From positions 1,741,501 through 1,805,500 of the forward strand of contig CATNEN010000024.1 in the NCBI GenBank assembly GCA_950097015.1: a stretch of DNA of 64,000 nt, in the 5' to 3' direction. The DNA comes from Macrostomum hystrix. Its lineage: Eukaryota > Platyhelminthes > Macrostomidae. Position numbers and translations under genes: made by a program. Below, one piece after another: positions 21,728 to 34,700 of the stretch. The notes under the pieces are model-generated. The model searched no databases and was not told where the DNA came from. It saw only the letters and a list, made by a program, of their open reading frames with translations. Numbering within the stretch: the first letter of the stretch is position 1; each line of letters opens with the position of its first letter.

Positions 21728-23950
21728 GATTCTGCAAACCCACCTCAATCCTCCGCCCGCATCACTCCTCCGCCCGCATCACTCCTCCGCCAGCATCACT
21801 CCTCCGCCCGAATCACTCCTCCGCCCGCATCACTCCTCCGCCCGCATCACTCCTCCGCCCGCATCTCTCCTATATCCGCATCACTCCTCCGCCCGTATCT
21901 CTCCTCCGCCCGCATCACTCCTCCGCCCGCATCTCTCCTATATCTGCATCACTCCTCCGCCCGTATCTCTCCTCCGCCCGCATCACTCCTCCGCCCGCAT
22001 CTCTCCTATATCCGCATCACTCCTCCGCCCGTATCTCTCCTCCGCCCGCATCACTCCTCCGCCCGCATCTCTCCTATATCCGCATCACTCCTCCGCCCGT
22101 ATCTCTCCTCCGCCCGCATCACTCCTCCGCCCGCATCTCTCCTATATCCGCATCACTCCTCCGCCCGTATCTCTCCTCCGCCCGCATCACTCCTCCGCCC
22201 GCATCTCTCCTACATCCGCCTCACTCCTCCGCCAAACTTACTCTTCCACCCACCTCACCCCTCCCCCACCTCACTCTTACGCGCGCCTCACTCCTCCACC
22301 CACCTCACTCCTGCGGGCACCTCACTCCTCCACCCACCTCCAACATCCGTCCACCTAACTCCTCCACCAAACTCACTCCTCCACCCACCTCACTCCTCCA
22401 CCAATCTCACTCCTCCGCGCACCTCAATCCTCCACCCACCTCCAACATCCGTCCACCTCACTCCTCCACCAATCTCACTCCTCCACCCACCTAACTCCTC
22501 CACCAATCTCACTCCTCCCCCACCTCACTCCTACGCGCGCCTCACTCCTCCACCCACCTCACTCCTACGCGCACCTCACCCTCCACCCACCTCCAACATC
22601 CGTCCACCTCACTCCTCCACCCCCTCCTTCATCAATCCACCTCACTCCTCCACCAATCTCACTCCTCCATCCACCTCACTCCTACGCGCACCTCACTCCT
22701 CCACCCACCTCCAACATCCGTCCACCTAACTCCTCCACCAATCTCACTCCTCCACCCACCTAACTCCTCCACCAATCTCACTCCTCCCCCACCTCACTCC
22801 TACGCGCGCCTCACTCCTCCACCCACCTCACTCCTACGCGCGCCTCACTCCTCCACCCAACTCACTCCTACGCGCACCTCACTCCTCCACCCACCTCCAA
22901 CATCCGTCCACCTAACTCCTCCACCAATCTCACTCCTCCACCCACCTAACTCCTCCACCAATCTCACTCCTCCCCCACCTCACTCCTACGCGCGCCTCAC
23001 TCCTCCACCCACCTCACTCCTACGCGCACCTCACCCTCCACCCACCTCCAACATCCGTCCACCTCACTCCTCCACCCCCCTCCTTCATCCGTCCACCTCA
23101 CTCCTCCACCAATCTCACTCCTCCCCCACCTCACTCCTACGCGCGCCTCACTCCTCCACCCACCTCACTCCTACGCGCACCTCACCCTCCACCCACCTCC
23201 AACATCCGTCCACCTCACTCCTCCACCCCCCTCCTTCATCCGTCCACCTCACTCCTCCACCAATCTCACTCCTCCACCCACCTCACTCCTACGCGCACCT
23301 CACTCCTCCACCCACCTCCAACATCCGTCCACCTAACTCCTCCACCAATCTCACTCCTCCACCCACCTAACTCCTCCACCAATCTCACTCCTCCCCCACC
23401 TCACTCCTACGCGCGCCTCACTCCTCCACCCACCTCACTCCTACGCGCGCCTCACTCCTCCACCCAACTCACTCCTACGCGCACCTCACTCCTCCACCCA
23501 CCTCCAACATCCGTCCACCTAACTCCTCCACCAATCTCACTCCTCCACCCACCTAACTCCTCCACCAATCTCACTCCTCCACCCACCTAACTCCTCCACC
23601 AATCTCACTCCTCCCCCACCTCACTCCTACGCGCGCCTCACTCCTCCACCCACCTCACTCCTACGCGCACCTCACCCTCCACTTACCTCCAACATCCGTC
23701 CACCTCACTCCTCCACCCCCCTCCTTCATCCGTCCACCTCACTCCTCCACCAATCTCACTCCTCCCCCCACCTCACTCCTACGCGCGCCTCACTCCTCCA
23801 CCCACCTCACTCCTACGCGCACCTCACCCTCCAACCACCTCCAACATCCGTCCACCTCACTCCTCCACCCCCCTCCTTCATCCGTCCACCTCACTCCTCC
23901 ACCAACTCACTCCTCCACTAATCTCACTCCTCCGCGCACCTCAATCCTAC
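21728..23950. repeat. C-rich minisatellite with higher-order structure
   Basis: The left 500 bases use a 17-bp unit CCTCCGCCCGCATCACT arranged in 68-bp (4 x 17) higher-order repeats marked by CTATATCCGC at 21870, 21938, 22006, 22074 and 22142. The right part uses related ~17-bp units (CTCCACCCACCTCACTC, CTACGCGCACCTCACTC) in longer composite blocks marked by CCAACATCCGTCCACC. Long false ORFs result. Confidence 0.92.
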
Positions 23951-24569
23951 TCGTTAACTGCGTTGTCATATAAAGAGATGCTGTTTCTTTTTTTTCATAT
24001 TTTATATTCATTTTCATATTTTTCATTTTTTCATATTTTATCTTGTATGAGTGAACTATTTGCAGACAAAGTCTGTATTTTTTACTAAATCGAATCTCAC
24101 CGCAAAATCCACGAGAACTCGCGCCACACAAATATTTTGTTCCAAGCACTGTAATAAAGCTGATTATAAATATCAATCAAAACTTTGCCGCCAAGTGTCG
24201 GGACGCAAGCACAACCTTCTGAAACCTACAATTTCTGATCTGCAGCGCCGCAGAACACAGTCATTAGACAGTGAGCCAGAGCTCCTCTGTGCTTGACAGG
24301 CCAAAATTTAGATTAGAAATTTATTGCTGCCTAATTATTGATTTGAATTGAAATCAAATACTGGCAAACGTATTGATAAAGTTACAAACAATGATGATAT
24401 TAAAAGCTTTTTTCAAAAAGCAGGATTTCATTGCCATAAAGCACATTTTTGTTTCTACTCCTCATTTCCACTACGAGCTAAAATTATAAATTCAAATCAA
24501 AATTGAATTTTCTGCATTAATTTAGTATGGACGCGGAAAACGGTAGGGACAAGCCATCAATTCCATTCC

Positions 24570-26510
24570 CTCATAGATTAGCAATCCATTCTACTCTCTC
24601 ATCCTTGGGATAGATTAGCAATCCATTCTACTCTCTCATCCTTGGGATAGATTAGCAATCCATTCTACTCTCTCATCCTTGGGATAGATTAGCAATCCAT
24701 TCTACTCTCTCATCTATGGGATAGATTAGCAATCCATTCTACTCTCTCATCTATGGGATAGATTAGCAATCCATTCTATTCTCTCATCCTTGGGATAGAT
24801 TAGCAATCCATTCTACTCTCTCATCCTTGGGATAGATTAGCAATCCATTCTACTCTCTCATCTATGGGATAGATTAGCAATCCATTCTACTCTCTCATCC
24901 TTGGGATAGATTAGCAATCCATTCTACTCTCTCATCTATGGGATAGATTAGCAATCCATTCTACTCTCTCATCTATGGGATAGATTAGCAATCCATTCTA
25001 CTCTCTCATCTATGGGATAGATTAGCAATCCATTCTACTCTCTCATCCTTGGGATAGATTAGCAATCCATTCTACTCTCTCATCTATGGGATAGATTAGC
25101 AATCCATTCTATTCTCTCATCCTTGGGATAGATTAGCAATCCATTCTATTCTCTCATCTATGGGATAGATTAGCAATCCATTCTATTCTCTCATCTATGG
25201 GATAGATTAGCAATCCATTCTATTCTCTCATCCTTGGGATAGATTAGCAATCCATTCTATTCTCTCATCTATGGGATAGATTAGCAATCCATTCTATTCT
25301 CTCATCTATGGGATAGATTAGCAATCCATTCTATTCTCTCATCCTTGGGATAGATTAGCAATCCATTCTACTCTCTCATCTATGGGATAGATTAGCAATC
25401 CATTCTACTCTCTCATCCTTGGGATAGATTAGCAATCCATTCTACTCTCTCATCTATGGGATAGATTAGCAATCCATTCTACTCTCTCATCCTTGGGATA
25501 GATTAGCAATCCATTCTACTCTCTCATCTATGGGATAGATTAGCAATCCATTCTACTCTCTCATCTATGGGATAGATTAGCAATCCATTCTATTCTCTCA
25601 TCTATGGGATAGATTAGCAATCCATTCTATTCTCTCATCCTTGGGATAGATTAGCAATCCATTCTATTCTCTCATCTATGGGATAGATTAGCAATCCATT
25701 CTATTCTCTCATCTATGGGATAGATTAGCAATCCATTCTATTCTCTCATCCTTGGGATAGATTAGCAATCCATTCTACTCTCTCATCTATGGGATAGATT
25801 AGCAATCCATTCTACTCTCTCATCCTTGGGATAGATTAGCAATCCATTCTATTCTCTCATCCTTGGGATAGATTAGCAATCCATTCTATTCTCTCATCCT
25901 TGGGATAGATTAGCAATCCATTCTATTCTCTCATCCTTGGGATAGATTAGCAATCCATTCTATTCTCTCATCCTTGGGATAGATTAGCAATCCATTCTAT
26001 TCTCTCATCCTTGGGATAGATTAGCAATCCATTCTATTCTCTCATCCCTGGGATAGATTAGCAATCCATTCTATTCTCTCATCCTTGGGATAGATTAGCA
26101 ATCCATTCTATTCTCTCATCCTTGGGATAGATTAGCAATCCATTCTATTCTCTCATCCTTGGGATAGATTAGCAATCCATTCTATTCTCTCATCCTTGGG
26201 ATAGATTAGCAATCCATTCTATTCTCTCATCTATGGGATAGATTAGCAATCCATTCTATTCTCTCATCCTTGGGATAGATTAGCAATCCATTCTATTCTC
26301 TCATCTATGGGATAGATTAGCAATCCATTCTATTCTCCCATCTATGGGATAGATTAGCAATCCATTTTCTTCTCTCTTCCTTGGGATAGATTAGCAATCC
26401 ATTCTATTCTCTCATCTATGGGATAGATTAGCAATCCATTCTATTCTCCCATCTATGGGATAGATTAGCAATCCATTCTATTCTCTCATCCTTGGGATAG
26501 ATTGGTAGTA
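24570..26510 (+). repeat. 37-bp family minisatellite, array c (largest)
   Basis: About 52 copies of the 37-bp unit with TCTCTCATCTATGGGATAGA or a TCATCCTTGGGATAGA variant and the core TTAGCAATCCATTCTA. The variants are interspersed in repeating patterns, indicating block amplification. Intergenic, in the same orientation as the upstream DEG/ENaC gene. Confidence 0.95.
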
Positions 26511-26949
26511 ATGCATTCTTCTTGATAGTTAAAAGCAAACCAAGCACGCTTTTCACGGCAGTCCTCCGCGTTGCGATTTCCCCAGCCTGACGCCGAGGAT
26601 CGGTAGCTAATGTGGCTGATAGCACAATGGCCAATAGCTCGTACAAGCGAGTGCCAATAAATCACTCGGCTTATCAGACAGCAGAATCTAGTGGCTCTCT
26701 GCTAGTTCAGAATTTCGACCAAAAATAACTAACAACACCATTTTAGCTGCTGGTGGAGTTCTAGCAGTGTCATTGGATATGCTTCAATGTGCCAAGGTGC
26801 CGATTTCAGCTGTAATAGTTTCCGACGTCTAAAACCAACCGAAGACTTGTCTAGTTCATGTAAAAATTGTAGATCCATTACTTGACACTTTGCTGGGTTG
26901 GCTAGCCGAGTTACATGGGTTAAGTGATTGCTGAAAACACTACTGCCTT

Positions 26950-27112
26950 TGAGACTGAGAGAGACTGAGAGAGACTGAGAGAGACTGAGAGAGACTGAGA
27001 GAGACTGAGAGAGACTGAGAGCCTGAGAGACTGAGAGACTGAGAGACTGAGAGACTGTGAGACAGAGGGAGAGAGAGACAGAGGGAGAGAGAGACAGAGG
27101 GACAGAGAGACA
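26950..27112. repeat. (GAGAGACTGA)n simple repeat
   Basis: Purine-rich 10-bp units GAGAGACTGA, then GAGACAGAGGGAGA variants. A second (GA)-rich tract is at 27683-27718. Confidence 0.9.
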
Positions 27113-27744
27113 AGGGAAAAATAATAGGTAAAAAGTAGAATAGGCGGCCGGAGCGCTCTACTCAGGAACTGCACGAAAAAAAGCGACCAAAAATCTGTAG
27201 GAACAAGTGAAGACGGATTTCAGACGGCAAATAACTGCGGTGTCTTGTTCTTTGCGAGAGCTCCATACTCTTATAGATAGCTGTGTAAACTATGTAATCT
27301 AAGTGGATTTCAGACAAAAAAGCGAGCATTCAAAAGCGACTATACGGATCCCTACGCGGTCTACAGTAACGAGTGACTTATTATACTTATTCAGCATGTA
27401 ATGCTACAATAGAGCACGTGGTAGTGAATGCTTATGCAAATAGCGGCAGCCTCTCACTTGACAAACTGTTTTAACTCTGGGAAGTTCTTCTATCTGGAAC
27501 TCCGAAGTAGTTTTTATTGTCAATGAGAGTTTATTAGCTTACTGACCTACTTAAAGTAGGCAAATTAACCAAGGACAACTGCAAGAAGAGGGACCGAACA
27601 CTTCGTTTCTTGGAAAATTTATTAAAGTCAGATTTTCACGAAAAATGCACTAGCGAGATAGGAAATAGAAGAGGAAAGAAAGGAGAGACAAAGAGAGAGA
27701 GATAGAGAGAGAGAGACAATGAGTGGACATTATGAAGCTGTCCA

Positions 27745-29128
27745 CAATCCCAGTCCCATGATCCGATCTTCTCCCAGTCCCATGATCCGATCTTCTCCCA
27801 GTCCCATGATCCGATCTTCTCTCAGTCCCATGATCCGATCTTCTCCCAGTCCCATGATCCGATCTTCTCCCAGTCCCATGATCCGATCTTCTCCCAGTCC
27901 CATGATCCGATCTTCTCCCAGTCCCATGATCCGATCTTCTCCCAGTCCCATGATCCGATCTTCTCCCAGTCCCATGATCCGATCTTCTCCCAGTCCCATG
28001 ATCCCAAATTTTCCCAATCCCATGATCCCATAGTTTCCCAATCCCATGATCCCATCTTTTCCCAATCCCAAGATCCGATCTTCTCCCAGTCCCATGATCC
28101 CAAATTTTCCCAATCCCATGATCCCATAGTTTCCCAATCCCATGATCCCATCTTTTCCCAATCCCAAGATCCGATCTTCTCCCAGTCCCATGATCCCAAA
28201 TTTTCCCAATCCCATGATCCCATCTTTTCCCAATCCCAAGATCCGATCTTCTCCCAGTCCCATGATCCGATCTTCTCCCAGTCCCATGATCCGATCTTCT
28301 CCCAGTCCCATGATCCGATCTTCTCCCAGTCCCATGATCCGATCTTCTCCCAGTCCCATGATCCGATCTTCTCCCAGTCCCATGATCCGATCTTCTCCCA
28401 GTCCCATGATCCCAAATTTTCCCAATCCCATGATCCCATAGTTTCCCAATCCCATGATCCCATCTTTTCCCAATCCCAAGATCCGATCTTCTCCCAATCC
28501 CATGATCCCAAATTTTCCCAATCCCATGATCCCATCTTTTCCCAATCCCAAGATCCGATCTTCTCCCAGTCCCATGATCCCAAATTTTCCCAATCCCATG
28601 ATCCCATAGTTTCCCAATCCCATGATCCCATCTTTTCCCAATCCCAAGATCCGATCTTCTCCCAATCCCATGATCCCATCTTTTCCCAATCCCATGATCC
28701 CATCTTCTTCCAATCCCATGATCCCATCTTTTCCCAATCCTATGATCCCATCTTCTCCCAATCCCATGATCCCATCTTTTCCCAATCCCATGATCCCATC
28801 TTCTCCCAATCCCATGATCCCATCTTTTCCCAATCCCATGATCCCATCTTTTCCCAATCCCATGATTCCATCTTTTCCCAATCCCATGATTCTATCTTTT
28901 CCCAATCCCATGATTCCATCTTTTCCCAATCCCATGATCCCATCTTTTCCCAGTCCCATGATCCCATCTTCTCCCAATCCCATGATCCCATCTTTTCCCA
29001 ATCCCATGATCCGATCTTCTACCAATCCCATGATCCCATCTTTTCCCAATCCCATGATCCCATCTTTTCCCAATCCCATGATCCCATCTTTTCCCAATCC
29101 CATGATCCCATCTTTTCCCAGTCCCATG
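27745..29128. repeat. 24-bp minisatellite with higher-order blocks
   Basis: About 57 copies of a unit containing TCCCATGATCCGATCTTCTC, with variants CCAAATTTTCC, CCATAGTTTCC and CCATCTTTTCC in recurring order (blocks of several units repeat). The length is a multiple of three with no stops, which gives a 511-codon ORF on the minus strand and others on both strands; these are artefacts. Confidence 0.93.
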
Positions 29129-29519
29129 ATTAAATCCTGGTTTTTTTCATTTAAAATGTTTTTAAAAACGAATATTCGATCTGGACTTTTATTAAAAAAC
29201 TTTCGTGTCTTCGATTTAATTAATTCAGGCTGTTCAATGCAATCGAATCCAAGATTGATTCGCAATAAAATATGTTCTTGTACCCTGGCAGTTTATTTAG
29301 ACTGATAAGAGTCAGTGCCTAGCCAAGACAGCTCATTGTTGAAGTAGGTGGCTGGACGAGAAAATATTTACATCACTTGCTTTTGTGCACTCGATATAAA
29401 ATCTAACTTGATGGGAATTGCATTTTTGTACTTTCGCGTGGCAAATTAAAACGGATAATTGTAATTGTGCAAGGTAATCTCAAAGCCAACGGTCTTTGAG
29501 CACTGCTTCACATGAATAA

Positions 29520-30085
29520 AGGGGTATTAAGGCCAGTGCACTGAATGATAAGGGCTATTAAGGCCAATGCACTGAATGATAAGGGCTATTAAGGCCAATG
29601 CACTGAATGATAAGGGCTATTAAGGCCAATGCACTGAATGATAAGGGCTATTAAGGCCAGTGCACTGAATGATAAGGGGTATTAAGGCCAATGCACTGAA
29701 TGATAAGGGCTATTAAGGCCAGTGCACTGAATGATAAGGGGTATTAAGGCCAATGCACTGAATGATAAGGGGTATAAAGGCCAATGCACTGAATGATAAG
29801 GGCTATTAAGGCCAGTGCACTGAATGATAAGGGGTATTAAGGCCAATTCACTGATTGATAAGGGCTATTAAGGCCAATTCACTGATTGATAAGGGCTATT
29901 AAGGCCAATTCACTGAATGATAAGGGCTATTAAGGCCAATTCACTGATTGATAAGGGCTATTAAGGCCAATTCACTGATTGATAAGGGCTATTAAGGCCA
30001 ATTCACTGATTGATAAGGGGTATTAAGGCCAATTCACTGATTGATAAGGGCTATTAAGGCCAATGCACTGAAGGACAAGGGGTAA
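29520..30085. repeat. 31-bp minisatellite
   Basis: About 18 copies of TAAGGGCTATTAAGGCCAAT followed by GCACTGAATGA. Diverged copies at the right use TTCACTGATTGA. Confidence 0.92.
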
Positions 30086-30109
30086 GGGCTTACTCATCGT
30101 TAATTACGT

Positions 30110-30225
30110 TTAAGCGAACATGACAGATACCTGTGTGACAACGCTTAACTACTAGACCACGGGGGTATTCCAAAGGCCCACATTTATAGTTTTTCTGTGT
30201 CCCCGAAAATATTCAACAAATTGTA
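30110..30225 (-). repeat. Dispersed repeat, tRNA-like head (copy 1)
   Basis: About 65 bases (30160-30224) closely match 43145-43208, sharing AAGGCCCACA, TTTTTCTGT and AAAATATT in order. On the minus strand the adjoining GTGGTCTAGTAGTTAAGCG resembles a tRNA A box, so this may be a degenerate SINE. No clear B box was found. Confidence 0.45.
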
Positions 30226-31244
30226 ATGAATATCAAGAACAGGGGCTAATATTTTAGGCTCTATCCGATTAAACAACATCTTGAATCACCGAAAAAAAAT
30301 TGGTTTGCGAGCTATTGTGAAGTGGGCAGGCAGGGAGATAAATAGCAGGGTCTACTGTTACCAGACCGTCTAAGCACAATGACACAAGAGAAGCATCAAA
30401 GTGCAAGTTCCGTGGTTTGTTGACATGCGAATAAATGTTCATAGTTTCAACTTGTAGTAAAAGCAGTTCTGGACGGAGCAGTTGAAGTGAGTATAGCTGG
30501 GAAAAGATAAATACTCCGCGTTGGATTGAGTTCAAAATCAATAGGCAAAGTGCCACTTTTCTGTCAGAGGCTTAGGGCCCTTAGGAAAAAACAACTAGAC
30601 TAAACATCTAACAAAAACTCAATCAGTAATTAGTCAATCAAATCAATCAAATCACAGCATGCATTGTACGAGCTAGTTGAGCCGCAGGTGAAATCACAGA
30701 ATAAGCAAAATTTAAACGCGGTGTGGCAAAGTACAGTCAAATACAGTTTTTGTCTCTTTTTCTGACAAACGAGTTTCACCAATAGTTCCAAGCATTCAGA
30801 ACATTGCTAAGGCACAACGCAAAAATCAAAATATTCTCTCCGGTAACTGCGTTGCATTTAAACAAAATATTCTAAGCGCGCGAATTAAAAAAAGAGAGAA
30901 AGTATTGAAACAAGGCACGCTGTTCTTCAAAATGGGAAAAAAACTCCCACTTGCTAAAGAATGTAAATATGAGTTCGAGTGCGCATTGTTCTGTGACACA
31001 GGAAGTGGCATTTGTACTTATTCCGCAATAAAGCTAAACGCTACGAAGAGGAAAATCATAGTAGACAGAGAGAAGAAAAATTGTCACTCAAATCGAAAAA
31101 GAAGCAATGATATAGTAAAAGCTCACACTACCAAAGCTGGGCCTCATTATTTCACAAACGGAAAAACATATCTGAAAAACATATTCTATGAAGGTCATAC
31201 AGAAGACAATCCTTTGTGTTCTCAAGCAAGGACTCAAAGATCGC

Positions 31245-31582
31245 ACTCCTAGAATAGACACAACACAAATCTTACCCCTAGAATAGACACAACACTAAAT
31301 CTCACCCCTAGAATAGACACAACACTAAATCTCACACCTAGAATAGACACAACACTAAATCTCACACCTAGAATAGACACAACACTAAATCTCACACATA
31401 GAATAGACACAACACAAATCTCACCCCTAGAATAGACACAACACTAAATCTCACACATAGAATAGACACAACACTAAATCTCACACCTAGAATAGACACA
31501 ACACTAAATCTCACCCCTAGAATAGACACAACACTAAATCTCACCCCTAGAATAGACACAACACTAAATCTCACCCCTAGAA
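31245..31582. repeat. 30-bp minisatellite
   Basis: About 11 copies of a unit with CTAGAATAGACACAACACTA followed by AATCTCACAC. It ends about 145 bases from the FoxJ1-like stop codon, so it may be in or next to the 3' UTR. Confidence 0.92.
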
Positions 31583-31726
31583 GCTAAAATCTCAATAAAC
31601 GCCAAAAAACTCCCATTGTGAAAGTATCGATTTTGAAATACCGAAAGCAGCGATATTGCCATCTATTGATTGACAAGGCGTGACCGGCAAGTTTTAGGAC
31701 TTGTCTGAATTTTTTTTCGGCGCAGT

Positions 31727-34700
31727 CTAGGCCAAGCCCAGCAGTGTGTCCAACTCGTTCGCGTCCAGATTGCCATCGACCCATTCCTCCTGGTCATGGT
31801 GCAGGATTGGGGAAGGTGTGGTGCCTCTACCCCCGCCGCCGCCGCCGCCGACAGTCGCCGCCTCGCCGATGCTGCCGACCCACCAGCTGGGAGGATTCAG
31901 CGCCGTTCCGTGCAAAGTCAGGTCCAGCAGGCTGGCGGGGTTGGACATGTCCAAGGCCGGCTGAGATCCCTCCAGAAGCCCTTCGTCCGGTTCAAACAGC
32001 CAGCGCTCATCGTCTAGCCCCGGAGCAGCCGAAGCGGACGAACTGAATCCGGTGGAGCTGGCCGAAGTTACTGCAGCTGAGCAGTCCGGAGCTGCAATCA
32101 AGGAAATCATAATTTATGAGTGCGCTAAACCAGAGCCATTATGATTCGTGAATCACTGGGTCTCACCGCTGTTAGTCAAGCTCACTCCGGAAAGAGTTGG
32201 GTCGTGAGTTCGAGTCGCATTTTCTTCTAGAATTCCCGCGTTCAACCAGTCCGAGCTCTGGCGCTGCAACATTTGGTGCTGATGGTACGGCAGACGCTGC
32301 TGCTGCTGCTGCTGCTGATGCTGATAATCCGGCAGGCTCAGCTGTGATTGATAAGCGGCGTGCATTGCCAACTGGTTGCCATGGAGGTAGCCGTCATAGT
32401 TTCCATGGTTACGACGCTTGGCTGCTGCGACCTCCCGGCTGGCGCTGGCCACCCGCTGCGGAGCGGTGGCGGGTCGCTTGGCTCCCGCTGCTAGCGGCAG
32501 CGGAGCAGCGGCTGTCGACACCGCTCCGGTTGCTAAGTGGTTGCTATGCGGCAATTCCAGGTAGCTGGCGTGATCAGGATTGAGTCGCCAGTAGCCGCCC
32601 TTGTTGCCGGCCTCATCTTTACGTCGGGGAACTCGTTGGAAGCAGCGATTCAGGGTCAGGTTGTAGCGGACTGCGCTCTGCAACGGGCAGTGATGGGAGG
32701 CTTGGCTTAATTTAAGATCTAATACTTGGCACAGGGGTGAGTTCCAGAGCGGTCAACCCATTTGCCTCTCGATTCCGCGGCGAAGCCACATTTATTTGGG
32801 CGCAGCCACGGAGAGAAGGCTTGGGGACTTGTCGTGCAATTTACGCCCTTGGGGACTAACTTCCATAGTGAGAATGTACACTGCCTGACGATGAGAAAGT
32901 CAGGGCGGATGCACACACCTGTGTGCGTGTGTGCTCAGGAGTCAGCGAAATGGGCAGAATTGCCTCCTCGCTGGCTGCAGGTGTAGTGTCACCAGATGAT
33001 GTGCCATTGCCCGCAGCCTCCTGCGATTATTATTATTATTATTATTGTTATTATTATATAACACGTGACCCCAATCAGGTAAAAATCATGTCTAAGATGC
33101 ATTGGAGCATCGATCTGAATTACTGCTCATGCATTTGAGTTGGGCAACGGAACTCAGTTATTAAACTAAGTACTGTCACCTCACCCTGATAATAAAATGC
33201 AAACAATATTGAACAAGCGCATGTATCAAGTGTGGCATCTAGCAAAAATTGTTCGAATTCAGTAGCGCTAGAAAAAGCTATACCGAGTGGTGAAGGGAAC
33301 TTGACGCCAGGGGAAGTAAAAGTGCAGGAGCACTTCTACAGCCGCGCGCCGTCTTACCAGCGGCCCAAAACGACATCGTCCCATATTGGAACGCGCAGAG
33401 CCTATTGTGTCTCCTCAGGCGCCTTGAGGGTGGATGGATCGATGCTTCTTGTTCCTGCCTCCCAGCGTACAAAGGCAAGCCGCTGGGACAATGGCCCGCT
33501 GAAGGCCGGCAGGCAGGGACAGGGTATGCGGCTAGGGTATTTGGGATCTTTTTGTAGCTATGCACAATTGCCTGGGGGGAGCCAGGGCTGCTTGTTGGAG
33601 AGAATTGAGTTTCAGACTCATGACCTGTTCTCTCATCTCCCGCCTGGGGATACGTAGTACTGCCTGATCCAGAACTGACTTCTATGGACTGCTGTTGACA
33701 GGTGTTGAGGCCGGTCAGTTCTTGATTGATGCCCTGTTTGAAGTCGTTGGCCAAATAGTTTGCGTGGGTGAGGCAGTGCTCAGCCATTCGACCCTCGGTG
33801 ATGATGTTTGTGCAAGAGATGCACTTTTTAGATTCTGTGCTATAGCTTGATCTTTCAGTTTGCCTACGAAAATTGCTACACTACTTGCGTTAGCTAGCTA
33901 CTACGAGAACAGTAGACGAACCAAAGGTGAACTCCTCTTGACAACTTTTTTTTGCTTCCAACTTTTTTCTTTGCGCATTTTTTTTATAGGACTAAATTTG
34001 TGCCGCGCAGCTTCTGAAGCTAGAAACAAGAAGGAGCAGCCTCTCAAGAACGTCGAGATATTCAGCGGTTCTGACAGTAGGTCCGCTGTTTTCAATGAGT
34101 GCTTATGTACGAGTACTCAGCACACCACTGTACGCCATAAGCACTGCGCGTCAGTACAGGTTTGCCAAGGGTTCAAAATTTACCAGCTTGTTGACCACGT
34201 GTCTGCATCATCTCAGCCTTCGGTATCTACAACCGGCGCTTCTAAGCTTTCAACGGCTGGCACCAGCACACACAGGCTTTATCATTTTTTCTCGCTAATC
34301 AAGCTCTGAAAAGTTCACAAGGCCAGTTGAAAAAGCAAATTATCTAAGAAAAGTCACTTGAGGCCTGGTTGTCAAAGGCTGAATTGTGTGGCTCCAGTCC
34401 GGTGCAGCTGAAAATTTCCCTTGGTCAATCAGTCCATGGACTGAACAGCAGTACACAGGCTTTGGAAGTGCCCCGTAATTGCTGTTGCTGTGCCACTGGC
34501 TAGGTTATTTCTATCCTATCAATATCTTTAATACAAAAAAGCAGCTTCTACCTGCCAGCTCCTGTCGCTCGAGCACCGGTAGAAAGCAAACTTATCCCCG
34601 ATCCATGAGCAGATTTCCTGCAGGGTCATGCGCGACCGGGTCAGGCTGGTCAGCGCCATGAAGATCAGGGTCGAGAATGAGTAAGGCGGCTTCAGGCCCG

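Larger units (their letters stand above)
21317..31726. other. Gene-poor intergenic block between convergent genes
   Basis: DEG/ENaC (+) ends at 21316 and the FoxJ1-like gene (-) ends at 31727. Between them I recognise no gene. The block is mostly six large arrays, separated by AT-rich unique stretches (21320-21720, 23950-24570, 26515-26945, 27120-27740, 29130-29510, 30090-31240). ORFs in those stretches, such as 30905-31252 (+) and 30269-30556 (-), have no recognisable domain. Confidence 0.7.

Noticed and set aside
21692-22729. 345-codon Ser/Pro-rich ORF
   Set aside because: It lies inside the 17-bp C-rich array, with an overlapping open frame; no unique flanking coding sequence or splice context.
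27730-29265. 511-codon ORF (minus) and 227-301-codon ORFs in other frames
   Set aside because: They are translations of the 24-bp minisatellite, open in several frames on both strands because the unit is a multiple of three without stops.
31744-32583. Plus-strand ORFs of 70-128 codons over the FoxJ1-like exons
   Set aside because: Shadow frames opposite the forkhead gene; no domain or splice logic.
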